Source: Desulfotomaculum sp.
Lineage (GTDB): Bacteria > Bacillota > Desulfotomaculia > Desulfotomaculales > Nap2-2B
Reading direction: 5' to 3'
DNA: 31,598 nucleotides
Assembly: GCA_003485325.1 (NCBI GenBank)
Contig: DMZI01000013.1
Coordinates: 1 to 31,598, forward strand
Below, in pieces: positions 1 to 7,068 of this stretch; positions within the stretch are counted from its first letter, which is position 1, and each line of letters opens with the position of its first letter. The notes beneath the pieces were generated by a model that did no database searches, was not told the origin of the DNA, and saw nothing but the letters and a program-made list of their open reading frames with translations. The translations under genes were made by a program, and so were the position numbers.

Positions 1-34
1 AGTTGGCCAGACCGGCCACTGTGGTAGAGTGTCA
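1..34 (-). promoter_or_regulatory. UGA selenocysteine codon and bacterial SECIS hairpin
   Basis: On the minus strand the UGA (34-32) is followed by a short hairpin: AGTGGCC, loop GGTCT, then GGCCAACT, giving GGCC/GGCC plus ACT/AGT with one bulged base. The loop GGUCU matches the apical loop that SelB recognises in the E. coli fdhF and fdnG SECIS elements. Distance and orientation are as expected for a bacterial SECIS inside the coding sequence. The hairpin reaches the window edge, so a longer lower stem cannot be judged. Confidence 0.82.
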
Positions 35-667
35 GAGACGGGCGTGGTGGTCAAGATTTATAATCCCCAAAGAACGCAATAGCTTGTGCATCAGATAATT
101 TTCTTCGTTATCAATAGAAGCACTGCCTAAATGTGCAATAGCCTCGGTACGGTTTACAACGACTCCTTTGTCATCTTTTTCCTGGAAGCTTTCGTCCCGA
201 GTTTTCTTGACACGCTTGGCAATTTCATTAAGAGCCCAGTCCCAATCTTTTATCTCCCAGTCACTGCTTCCCGGAGCGCGGTATAAAACATCTGTTACCC
301 GGCGCTTGTTGGGAACACGTTTATTAATTTTTTCGACAATGGTGTTGACGTCTGATATGGCTGATCCTTTGGGGCATAAAGACCCTTCGTTTATTGGATG
401 ATCAGGGTCGCCTTCAATATGGGTTATCAGATTGTTTTCCGAATAAACAATAATTCCGCATCCGCAGCCGCAATACGCGCAGATGGTCGGTGTTTCCTTG
501 GCTCTTTTTAGTTTTGAAGGGGGAACATCAAAACTGGGATGTTCTCCGCCGCTTGCTATAGCCGGCACGGCTGCCGCTCCTTCAAATAACGCTGTCCCGG
601 CTGTGCCTAGTCCTAAATACTTTAAAAAATCACGACGGCTAATATCTTTTTTCATTTTATTCAGCAT
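1..667 (-). CDS. fdhA: Formate dehydrogenase catalytic subunit, selenocysteine-containing, N-terminal part (cut by window edge)
   Basis: Catalytic subunit of a molybdenum- or tungsten-bis-MGD formate dehydrogenase, oxidising formate outside the cytoplasmic membrane. The N-terminus has a Tat signal with SRRDFLK followed by a hydrophobic stretch. A [4Fe-4S] site follows: CAYCGCGCG, then SLCPKGSA. After about 211 residues the frame meets TGA at 34-32, in the context HARL-U-H-STTVAGLAN, which matches the selenocysteine site of FdnG/FdhF-type enzymes (ARV-U-H-xPTVA). I therefore read TGA as Sec and continue to base 1. The start at 667 is chosen because AAAGGAGG lies 5-6 bases upstream; the longer frame from 694 lacks a good site. 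It is the last gene seen in the leftward fdhE-tatA-tatC-fdhA group, 180 bases after tatC. The molybdopterin domains lie outside the window. Confidence 0.93.
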
Positions 668-847
668 TAAACCTCCTTTAACCAAGATTTTCAAAGGATT
701 TTTATGATATAGGCATTCCTCCTTATTAATTTTTCTAACTGCATTAATTAGTCGTCAGCAATTTTTCGGCTTTACGCAAAATTAAAAATTATTGCGGTTT
801 ACTTTTTAGCCTATTTGTACTGCTGATCGATTCACTTAGTGTAACAA

Positions 848-1636
848 TCAACTGGCGGCCGATTGCACGCCAGTAAGATCATTTAGCTCTTCAGCCTGTT
901 TTCTTCGGGTTATACCCCGTTCAACCAGGCGGACGATCCAGATGCTTAATTCATAAAGTAAATAAAGCGGCCCACTGACCAGCAAACAGGTTATCATATC
1001 CGGTGTCGGGGTAATTACAGATGCAACAACAACTATTGCCAGGAAGGCATAGCGCCTGTGACTGGCTAGAAACTTATAACTGATTAATTCCAGTTTGGCC
1101 AGGAAAAAAGTTATCAAGGGCATCTCAAAGATAACCCCGAAAGGTAAAAGAAAAGTAATTGTAAAAGAAATATACTTATCGATTGTCAGCATTGGGAATA
1201 GTTCAGGGCCGGCAAAACGCAGTAAAAACATTATACCGTAACGGTATACTCCAAAAAACCCAAAAACTACCCCACCCAAAAAGCAAATAAAAGAGATTAG
1301 AACGGTTAAGGTGAAATAAAACTTTTCCTTTTTTCTCAGGGCCGGCATGATAAAACTCCATATCTGCCAGAGGATAACCGGCAGAGCTGCTAAGAAACCA
1401 GCAAAAAAAGACACCTTTATTTTTACGAAAAAAGCTTCAGTAACACCGGTAAAGATCACCCGGTGGCCCAGTTTTGTCACCGGGTCAAGAAGAAAGGCCA
1501 GAACACGGTCGCTAAAAAAATAAGCAGCCACAGCCAGTACAGTTGTTGCTACAAGAGAAACTATAATTACCCGGCGGAGTTCCTCCAGATGTTCCATAAC
1601 GGGCATTTCACCATTTTTTTCGGCCAAATCAACCAC
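848..1636 (-). CDS. tatC: Sec-independent protein translocase subunit TatC
   Basis: Core receptor of the twin-arginine translocase in the cytoplasmic membrane, which binds the twin-arginine signal. The 262 residues match the family length. They begin with the typical MEHLEELRRVIIVS segment and contain about six hydrophobic segments, with FFAGFLAALPVILWQIWSFI and VASVITPTPDM as recognisable TatC blocks. The start is GTG with AAAGGAAA just upstream. It lies 14 bases after tatA, in one unit with fdhE and the exported formate dehydrogenase. The adjacent hydrogenase small subunit also carries a Tat signal, so the pair probably serves both enzymes. Confidence 0.96.
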   Translation of the reverse strand: MVDLAEKNGEMPVMEHLEELRRVIIVSLVATTVLAVAAYFFSDRVLAFLLDPVTKLGHRVIFTGVTEAFFVKIKVSFFAGFLAALPVILWQIWSFIMPALRKKEKFYFTLTVLISFICFLGGVVFGFFGVYRYGIMFLLRFAGPELFPMLTIDKYISFTITFLLPFGVIFEMPLITFFLAKLELISYKFLASHRRYAFLAIVVVASVITPTPDMITCLLVSGPLYLLYELSIWIVRLVERGITRRKQAEELNDLTGVQSAAS

Positions 1637-1650
1637 TTTCCTTTAAATGT

Positions 1651-1857
1651 TTAACCTTTTGTCGCCTTGACCGCCTGGGAACCTTCTTTATCAGCGGTTG
1701 CTTCCAGATTTTCTTCAATTACGTCCTTTGAGGAACGTTTAAATTCCTTAATGGTTTTGCCAATTGCCTTTCCCACCTCGGGCAGCTTGCCGGGGCCGAA
1801 AATGATCAGGGCCAAGGCGACTACTAAAATTAATTCGGGGGCTCCAATATGTGGCAT
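1651..1857 (-). CDS. tatA: Twin-arginine translocase pore subunit TatA
   Basis: Small Tat component that oligomerises to form the translocation path. The 68 residues show a single N-terminal membrane helix (ELILVVALALIIFG), the FGPGKLPE hinge, an amphipathic helix (VGKAIGKTIKEFKR) and a charged tail, the standard TatA/E layout. The gene lies between fdhE and tatC. No TatB is visible, which is usual in Gram-positive bacteria, where TatA serves both roles. Confidence 0.95.
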   Translation of the reverse strand: MPHIGAPELILVVALALIIFGPGKLPEVGKAIGKTIKEFKRSSKDVIEENLEATADKEGSQAVKATKG

Positions 1858-1920
1858 TATTATTTACCTTCCTTTCAATAACTTTAATTTTACTATTCTG
1901 CGGAGCAGAAAATATTCCTG

Positions 1921-2748
1921 CTAATCAGTCCCGTTTTGTTTCAAGGCAGATAATGGTAGTTCAGGCTGAATATTTATATAGCCTTCGCGTAAAGCTAAAA
2001 TATCCAGATGAACCGTATTAATGTCTTCCCAAAAGAGATCTGCTGTACCTTCCATTTTTCTCTCGTCAATTGTTTTTATATATCCGGAACAATTTTCACA
2101 ATAATAAATACGGTATTTTTCTTCCCCTTCGACTCTAAAAAATTGTGATTCCGGGTTTGCACAGTAAGGGCAGCCCAGGCGTTGAAAACGCCATTTAACT
2201 TCGCACAACCCGCAATATAAATATCTTTTGCCGACTTCCTTTTCCAACAAGGACAAACTGGGCCGGCCCCCACAAACAGGGCATGATCCTTTCATCCATT
2301 CCTCAAGGTCATATGCCGGCGCCGCTATTTTTCCAAGCTGCCTCATTAAAGGCTTAACAGCATGGGTCATCAAAAAGCCGAATGCTTCAGGTGAAACATC
2401 ATTTTTAAGAAGGGTAAGCAAATTTACCCCGGGCTTAAATACATTGGCAACAAATAACTCCCTGTCAGATATGTCCGTAGGAAGCGCCGAGAATATCTGC
2501 CGGCATTCTTTTTCCAGGTATGGGTAATGAGTAATAATAATTTCACCAACCTTTTCCAAAAGGATGAAAAAGAAGTTAGTGTCCACCTGGGGAGAACAAA
2601 TATTCAAGAGTGGGATTTTATTTTCCTGTCCGTAACTGATCATCTGGGGTCCGGGCGGGGCAAAAATAATACTTTCCTCAGGAAGTGAAAGCTGGGATAA
2701 TTTGCTATAGAAGTCAACAAGTACCTGCGGTGTTATATTGCTGTTCAT
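1921..2748 (-). CDS. fdhE: Formate dehydrogenase accessory protein FdhE
   Basis: FdhE-family maturation factor (275 residues) for exported formate dehydrogenases; E. coli FdhE is a rubredoxin-like iron protein that interacts with the catalytic subunit. The C-terminal half contains four CxxC pairs in the family order: CPVCGGRP, YCGLCEVKW, CPYCANPE and YCENCSGYI, which probably bind metal. The helical N-terminal half is less conserved. The start ATG at 2748 is preceded by a GGGGGAGA-type site. It is the first gene of the leftward unit, 63 bases ahead of tatA. Its product is therefore made together with the formate dehydrogenase it would serve. Confidence 0.93.
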   Translation of the reverse strand: MNSNITPQVLVDFYSKLSQLSLPEESIIFAPPGPQMISYGQENKIPLLNICSPQVDTNFFFILLEKVGEIIITHYPYLEKECRQIFSALPTDISDRELFVANVFKPGVNLLTLLKNDVSPEAFGFLMTHAVKPLMRQLGKIAAPAYDLEEWMKGSCPVCGGRPSLSLLEKEVGKRYLYCGLCEVKWRFQRLGCPYCANPESQFFRVEGEEKYRIYYCENCSGYIKTIDERKMEGTADLFWEDINTVHLDILALREGYINIQPELPLSALKQNGTD

Positions 2749-2798
2749 GTTTTTTCTCCCCCTATCTCATAAAATACTTTCGCTAACTTGCGACAAAT

Positions 2799-2870
2799 TC
2801 CTGCTAATGAATGTCCTTAATTATATTTTGTTAGTTGTTATTTGTAATTTTTTTTTTCAGATTAGCAGGA
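2799..2870. repeat. 10 bp perfect inverted repeat bracketing the fdhE promoter region
   Basis: TCCTGCTAAT (2799-2808) and ATTAGCAGGA (2861-2870) are exact inverted copies 52 bases apart. They flank the putative leftward promoter. They could be paired operator half-sites or a long-range stem; nothing in the sequence decides between these. Confidence 0.6.
2820..2848 (-). promoter_or_regulatory. Putative sigma-A promoter of the fdhE-tatA-tatC-fdhA unit
   Basis: On the minus strand ATTACA (2848-2843) is followed after 17 bases by TATAAT (2825-2820), about 70 bases before the fdhE start. The -10 box is perfect and the -35 matches TTGACA at four of six positions. Confidence 0.5.
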
Positions 2871-2882
2871 TTTTATCCAGAA

Positions 2883-2911
2883 ATGTAAAATTAACTTACT
2901 TAGATTATAAT
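2883..2911 (+). promoter_or_regulatory. Putative promoter of the first Moco riboswitch
   Basis: TATAAT at 2906-2911 would start transcription near 2918, exactly where the aptamer's first paired strand begins. No good -35 box is visible 16-18 bases upstream, so the promoter may be weak or activator-dependent. Confidence 0.45.
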
Positions 2912-2916
2912 ACGTA

Positions 2917-3013
2917 GTTCTCCGAGCCTGATCACCTGTGGCAATAGCTATGGTATTCAGGCCGTTGGGTATATCCGGAAACAGGTATGCCTCCCGTTAT
3001 GGAAAGGGGAATA
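2917..3013 (+). ncRNA. Molybdenum-cofactor (Moco) riboswitch aptamer
   Basis: The segment shows the Moco RNA signature: CTCCGAGCC at the 5' end, CACCTGTGGC, CAGGCCGTTGGG, GGAAACAGG, then GCCTCCCG and TATGGAAAGG near the 3' end. The last block closely matches the E. coli moaA leader (GCCTCCCGTATCTGGAAAGG). TTCTCC (2918-2923) pairs with GGGGAA (3006-3011) as the closing stem, and GGTATA pairs with TATGCC inside. An intrinsic terminator follows. In other bacteria this class controls Moco synthesis, molybdate transport and molybdoenzyme genes. Here no gene follows directly; the next gene on this strand is the hydrogenase small subunit at 3652. Confidence 0.85.
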
Positions 3014-3046
3014 TGTGCAAGTTTAAAGTCTTTTTTGGGCTTTTGA

Positions 3047-3080
3047 CTGCCATGTCTTCTTTCGGGCATGGCAGTTTTTA
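3047..3080 (+). terminator. Intrinsic terminator of the first Moco riboswitch
   Basis: CTGCCATG (3047-3054) and CATGGCAG (3067-3074) form an 8 bp perfect stem followed by TTTTTA. Its position about 35 bases after the aptamer suggests it is the expression platform. Confidence 0.85.
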
Positions 3081-3318
3081 GTTAAACCTCCTTTAGCCTT
3101 AAAATCTGAATAAAATGATGAGGCTTGTTAAAGCGGGATTATAAAAATAACCCGGCCGATGATGAAATCTACTACGAGCTTCTATGGTTTGGGAAGAACT
3201 TAAAAGGCAAATGTCTTTTCCATGTTATGCTTGTAAAACCTGTCTATGGTTTTATTGCTAATTATAAAAAGAGATGAATAAAAAATAATCAAAAAATGAT
3301 CAAAAAGAAGGAATTCCT
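3081..3318. other. Gene-free stretch between the two riboswitch units
   Basis: This is AT-rich sequence with no ORF carrying a ribosome binding site and no recognisable RNA. It could be the remains of a gene once controlled by the first riboswitch, or simply a long leader. Confidence 0.5.
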
Positions 3319-3348
3319 TTGTTGATGTATAATTACTTGCGAAATAAT
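3319..3348 (+). promoter_or_regulatory. Putative promoter of the second riboswitch-like RNA and hydrogenase operon
   Basis: TTGTTG (3319-3324) and AATAAT (3343-3348) are 18 bases apart and would start transcription just upstream of the second aptamer. An alternative TATAAT at 3328-3333 has no matching -35 box. Confidence 0.4.
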
Positions 3349-3370
3349 TTGTTAGGTAAAAAATTAATCT

Positions 3371-3437
3371 GTTCTCCGGTCCCGATGGCTAGGGGAGTGT
3401 CTGGAAACGGGGATTTCCTAATTATGGGAAGGGGAGC
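3371..3437 (+). ncRNA. Compact Moco/Tuco-like structured RNA (second riboswitch candidate)
   Basis: It shares three blocks with the Moco aptamer upstream, in the same order: 5' GTTCTCCG, central GGAAACRGG and 3' TTATGG followed by AAGGGGA. GTTCTCC (3371-3377) pairs along all seven bases with GGGGAGC (3431-3437). At 67 bases it is about 30 shorter than the first and lacks the GCC/GGC arm. It could be the shorter form of the family that has been linked to tungsten cofactor, or a distinct ligand class. A terminator follows. The next gene is the [NiFe] hydrogenase small subunit. Confidence 0.55.
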
Positions 3438-3478
3438 GCTAAACCTTAAGGCAGGGTGTTTTTAAATATGCCTTGTGG

Positions 3479-3508
3479 GCTGTGTTTCTTCGTAAGCACA
3501 GCTTTTTT
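3479..3508 (+). terminator. Intrinsic terminator of the second riboswitch-like RNA
   Basis: GCTGTG (3479-3484) pairs with CACAGC (3497-3502), followed by six T. Upstream, AAGGCA (3448-3453) can pair with TGCCTT (3469-3474), which may take part in the switch. Confidence 0.8.
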
Positions 3509-3651
3509 GCTAAAAGCATAACCAATAGTTATCATATATGTATATTAATATAAGTATATTTTCGTTTGGAAGGCAGGTGGCTTTGAGAGAGGGGACTTTA
3601 GGCCTTACTAGTTAACTATTTACAAAAATATCAAGCAAAGGAGGAAAGAAA

Positions 3652-4671
3652 TTGGGACTGACCAGGCGTGAATTTGTCAAACTGTGTATGGGTTCTGCCA
3701 TGGGCGCCTATCTTTTAAGTGTATTAGGGCCAGATTTTGGAAATCAGCTTGCTTTTGCAGCCGACGAAAAGCCTGTTGTGATCTGGCTGCAGGGCGCAAG
3801 CTGCACGGGGTGTTCCATTTCTTTGCTGAACAATGTTGATCCCCCAATAGAAAAAGTACTGCTGGATGTGATCAGTTTACGGTATCATCCTAATTTAATG
3901 GCCGCTTCCGGACATCTCTGTGGTGAGCTTTTAGAAGAAATAGCACGCGATTACAAAGACAGGTTCTTCCTTGTCATTGAAGGTGCGATTCCGATCAAGG
4001 ATAATGGAATTTACTGCACAATCGCAGAGAATAAAAATATTGAATTGACAATGTTTCAGGCTGTAAACATTCTTGGAAATGCCGCCACAGCTGTAATAGC
4101 GGCAGGCAACTGCGCTGCTTTCGGAGGCATCCCGGGAGCTGCTCCGAATCCTACCGAAGCCGTTGCTGTTAATAAAGTTGTTACTAAAAAACCGGTAATT
4201 AATATTTCATGCTGCCCCATGCCTCCCGGGCATTTCTTGGGGACTGTGGTTTATGTCCTGACCACAAACCAGGTTCCGGAACTGGACAGGTTAGGGCGGC
4301 CTAAAATGTTTTATCCGAAACCCATTCACGAGGAATGTTTCCGACGTGAATATTTCGACAAGGGGCAATTTGCACAGTACCCGGGTGAAGAAGGCTGTCT
4401 TGCTATGTTAGGCTGCAAGGGCTTCTGGGCCATGTCTGACTGCAACAAGAGGGGCTGGAATAACAATGTTAACTGGTGTATAAAAGCAGGCGCCCCCTGT
4501 CAGGCATGCTCTGAGCCGCTCTTCCCGGATGAGTCGGAGCCTTTTTATGGGCTATTCCCGATAACGAACAAGCAAGGTGTATCATACAATGAAGTTGTTC
4601 CACGTCAAACTGGCTTTTTTGAGGAACCTTTAGAAAACAGAATAAGAGAAAGAAAGCATAGAGTTGAATAA
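3652..4671 (+). CDS. hyaA: [NiFe] hydrogenase small subunit, Tat-exported
   Basis: Electron-transfer subunit of a group 1-type uptake [NiFe] hydrogenase, carrying Fe-S clusters. The TTG start has AAAGGAGG seven bases upstream. The Tat signal is TRREFVKL (RR at residues 5-6) with cleavage likely after AFA near residue 36. The proximal cluster motif CTGCS begins at Cys51. Later cysteines occur in CPMPPGH, GCLAMLGCKG and CIKAGAPCQACSEPLFP, as in the family. The 339-residue protein ends with charged residues and has no C-terminal membrane helix, and no cytochrome b subunit follows. The enzyme is therefore probably soluble outside the membrane or anchored by an unlinked partner. Other plausible family names are HybO, HynB and HysB. 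Confidence 0.95.
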   Translation: MGLTRREFVKLCMGSAMGAYLLSVLGPDFGNQLAFAADEKPVVIWLQGASCTGCSISLLNNVDPPIEKVLLDVISLRYHPNLMAASGHLCGELLEEIARDYKDRFFLVIEGAIPIKDNGIYCTIAENKNIELTMFQAVNILGNAATAVIAAGNCAAFGGIPGAAPNPTEAVAVNKVVTKKPVINISCCPMPPGHFLGTVVYVLTTNQVPELDRLGRPKMFYPKPIHEECFRREYFDKGQFAQYPGEEGCLAMLGCKGFWAMSDCNKRGWNNNVNWCIKAGAPCQACSEPLFPDESEPFYGLFPITNKQGVSYNEVVPRQTGFFEEPLENRIRERKHRVE

Positions 4672-4689
4672 TAGGAGGTGAAAAAATAA

Positions 4690-6138
4690 GTGGCACAAAA
4701 GATTGTTGTTGATCCGGTAACCAGGATTGAAGGTCATCTTAAAATAGAAGTTGATGTTGAAAACGGTAAGGTAACTGACGCCAGGTCAAGCGGTACGTTA
4801 TTCAGGGGTTTTGAATTAATATTAAAAGGCCGCGATCCGCGCGACGCCTGTCATATAACACAGCGTATCTGCGGTGTCTGTCCTATAGCCCATGGAACGG
4901 CGTCCATGTTCTGTCTTGATGACGCTTTCGGTGTACAGCCGACTATAAACGGAAGAATTGTCCGCAATTTGATCCAGGCTGCGAACTATATACAGTCACA
5001 TGTTTTGCATTTTTACCACCTGGCTGCCTTAGATTATGTTCTGGGCCCGGATGTCGCGCCGTTTATACCGCGTTTCAAAGGCGATTACCGTTTGCCAAAA
5101 GCTGTTAATGATGTAGCTGTCGGGCATTACATCCAGGCGCTGACAATTCGCAAGAGAGCACAGGAAATGCTTGCTGTCTTCGGGGGTAAAATGCCTCATG
5201 TAACAACTTTTACAGCAGGCGGTGTTACTGAAAATGTGACTGCTGAAAAGATTACCCTGTATAAACAATACCTTGCAGAGATGACTTCTTTCATAGATAA
5301 CGTGTACGTGCTTGATGTTCTGGCAGTTGCCAACGCATATGCCGATGAATGGTTCAGTATCGGCAAAGGCTGCTCGAACATGCTTTGTTATGGTTTGTTC
5401 AGAGAAAGCGATGAGGCTGACCCTGAGGGTCAGAAGATGTTCTTAAAACGAGGCTGCTATACAAAAGGCAAGTTTGGTTCTGTCGATGCCAAAAAGATAA
5501 CGGAGGATGTAAAGTACTCCTGGTATAATGACAGCGCATCGGGAAGGTATCCGGGCGCCGGCGCCACAATTCCTAGTCCAAGGAAGGACGGCGCCTATTC
5601 ATGGCTGAAAGCCCCAAGGTACGAAGGACTGCCGCACGAAGTCGGTCCGCTGGCCAGACTGTGGGTTAACCAGCAAAAAGACGTTGCCGGTCTGGGTGAG
5701 GAGAAAGCTTTTTCCGTGCTGGGAAGGCACTTTGCACGCGCCCTGGAATGTTCCGCAGTTGCCCATGCCATACCCGAATGGCTTGATCAGCTTGTACCGG
5801 GCCAGCCGGCCTTTGCGCCTTTTGATATTCCCAAAGAGGGCTCCGGTATGGGTCTTCACGAAGCTCCGCGTGGTGCCCTTGGACACTGGATTACAATTAA
5901 AGATTATAAAATTGAAAACTACCAGGCAGTTGTTCCGACCACCTGGAACGGCGGCCCGCGTGATGATAAGGGACAAAGGGGCCCGATTGAAGAGGCTTTG
6001 GTAGGCGCCCCGGTTAAGGATCCGGAGAATCCGATTGAACTGGTTAGGATTGTCCGTGCATTTGACCCTTGCATTGCCTGTGCGGTGCATGTCCTGGAAG
6101 TAAAAGGGGATTGTGAGGCAAAGAGATTTATCATTTAA
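4690..6138 (+). CDS. hyaB: [NiFe] hydrogenase large (catalytic) subunit
   Basis: Catalytic subunit that binds the Ni-Fe(CN)2CO centre. The two cysteine pairs are RICGVCPIAHG (Cys61, Cys64) and DPCIACAVH (Cys461, Cys464, His467). The last 15 residues (VLEVKGDCEAKRFII) follow the conserved His and would be removed by the maturation protease after nickel insertion. The length of 482 residues is somewhat short for group 1 enzymes. There is no signal peptide, so it would travel bound to the Tat-signal small subunit. The GTG start at 4690 has AGGAGG nearby, 18 bases after the small subunit. The position equivalent to selenocysteine in [NiFeSe] enzymes is Cys. Confidence 0.96.
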   Translation: MAQKIVVDPVTRIEGHLKIEVDVENGKVTDARSSGTLFRGFELILKGRDPRDACHITQRICGVCPIAHGTASMFCLDDAFGVQPTINGRIVRNLIQAANYIQSHVLHFYHLAALDYVLGPDVAPFIPRFKGDYRLPKAVNDVAVGHYIQALTIRKRAQEMLAVFGGKMPHVTTFTAGGVTENVTAEKITLYKQYLAEMTSFIDNVYVLDVLAVANAYADEWFSIGKGCSNMLCYGLFRESDEADPEGQKMFLKRGCYTKGKFGSVDAKKITEDVKYSWYNDSASGRYPGAGATIPSPRKDGAYSWLKAPRYEGLPHEVGPLARLWVNQQKDVAGLGEEKAFSVLGRHFARALECSAVAHAIPEWLDQLVPGQPAFAPFDIPKEGSGMGLHEAPRGALGHWITIKDYKIENYQAVVPTTWNGGPRDDKGQRGPIEEALVGAPVKDPENPIELVRIVRAFDPCIACAVHVLEVKGDCEAKRFII

Positions 6139-6154
6139 GCTAAGGAACTAGAAA

Positions 6155-6655
6155 ATGCCTAAAAACGGAAAAAAGTTAGTTGTAATCGGGGTTGGAAATT
6201 TTCTGCAGGGCGATGAAGGAGTAGGCGTACACGCTATAGATGTACTTTCCGGAGAAATTTTAGACCCCCGGGTTGATCTTATAGACGGCGGCACTGCCGG
6301 GATTGACCTGTTGTTCTTTCTGGAGGATGCTGATTTTGCAGTTATAATTGATTGCATGGAAGCTCACCTTGAGCCGGGAACTATTTTCCGTTTAACAGCA
6401 GATGAATTATTTTTAAGTGCAAAGACAGATAATATGCATAAAAAACTCTCTTTGCACGAAACAAATTTAACAGAAGTATTGTTTGCGGCAAAAGAGCTGA
6501 ATAAATTGCCGCCAACAATTATTTTTGGAATACAGCCCAAAGAGATAACCGTGAGCTGCAGTTTGTCCGCTCCGGTGAGGAAGGCTTTGCCCAAACTAAT
6601 CAGGGCTGTGAAGAAGGAAATATCTGAACTGTTGGGTTGTGGTAAGCATGCATGA
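6155..6655 (+). CDS. hyaD: [NiFe] hydrogenase maturation endopeptidase (HybD/HycI family)
   Basis: Nickel-dependent protease that trims the C-terminal tail of the large subunit. The 166 residues begin with GVGNFLQGDEGVGVHAI, the family GxGNxLxxDEGxG motif whose Glu/Asp binds nickel. A second acidic region (VIIDCMEA) and the later SLHETNL histidine complete the expected metal ligands. It lies 16 bases after the large subunit, its presumed substrate, and overlaps hypA by 8 bases. Confidence 0.93.
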   Translation: MPKNGKKLVVIGVGNFLQGDEGVGVHAIDVLSGEILDPRVDLIDGGTAGIDLLFFLEDADFAVIIDCMEAHLEPGTIFRLTADELFLSAKTDNMHKKLSLHETNLTEVLFAAKELNKLPPTIIFGIQPKEITVSCSLSAPVRKALPKLIRAVKKEISELLGCGKHA

Positions 6656-7061
6656 GTGGGCGCTTGCTGAGGCTGTAATCGTGGCTGCCCGTCAGGAAGC
6701 TAAAAAACAAAATATCAAGCAAATTACTAAAGTCCAGGTTAAAATTGGAGAACTGCAGCAGATTGATCTGGATGTTTTTAAATTCGCCCTGGAAAATATA
6801 CAAAAAATATACGATGACCTGCCTTTAGATGAGAATATTATTGATCTTGAGGTTGAGTCAAACATATTGAAATGCAAGGTATGCGGGAAAGAGTGGGAGC
6901 TTCAGGATTTGACGCATTTAAAAGAAGACGAAAGTGAAGCAATCCATTTTATTCCAGAAACAGCCCATGCATTTATGCGCTGCCCCGGGTGTGGAACACC
7001 AGATTTTGAAATAGTCAAAGGCCGGGGTGTTTGGATTCAGTCTATCGAAGGAGTGCTTTAA
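6648..7061 (+). CDS. hypA: Hydrogenase nickel-insertion chaperone HypA
   Basis: HypA delivers nickel to the hydrogenase large subunit. ATG at 6648 is chosen because it gives the conserved MHEWALAEAV start, where the N-terminal Met-His-Glu binds nickel. An upstream GTG would add three residues and block that site. The C-terminal half has the structural zinc pairs CKVCGKEW and RCPGCGTPDF. At 137 residues it is longer than the common 113-120, with the extra length between the two CxxC pairs, as in several Clostridia and archaea. The gene overlaps the end of the protease gene. Confidence 0.93.
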   Translation: MHEWALAEAVIVAARQEAKKQNIKQITKVQVKIGELQQIDLDVFKFALENIQKIYDDLPLDENIIDLEVESNILKCKVCGKEWELQDLTHLKEDESEAIHFIPETAHAFMRCPGCGTPDFEIVKGRGVWIQSIEGVL

Positions 7062-7068
7062 CCAAAGT

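Noticed and set aside
32..34. TGA as a true stop ending a 220-residue truncated formate dehydrogenase
   Set aside because: The codon falls exactly at the Sec position, the frame continues with conserved residues (HSTTVAG), and a SECIS-like hairpin follows.
3371..3437. Second RNA as a c-di-GMP, fluoride, NiCo or THF riboswitch
   Set aside because: None of the conserved cores I know for those classes is present, whereas three blocks match the Moco aptamer upstream.
5599..6090. 163-residue minus-strand ORF
   Set aside because: It lies wholly inside the hydrogenase large subunit, has no recognisable domain and no ribosome binding site; shadow frame.
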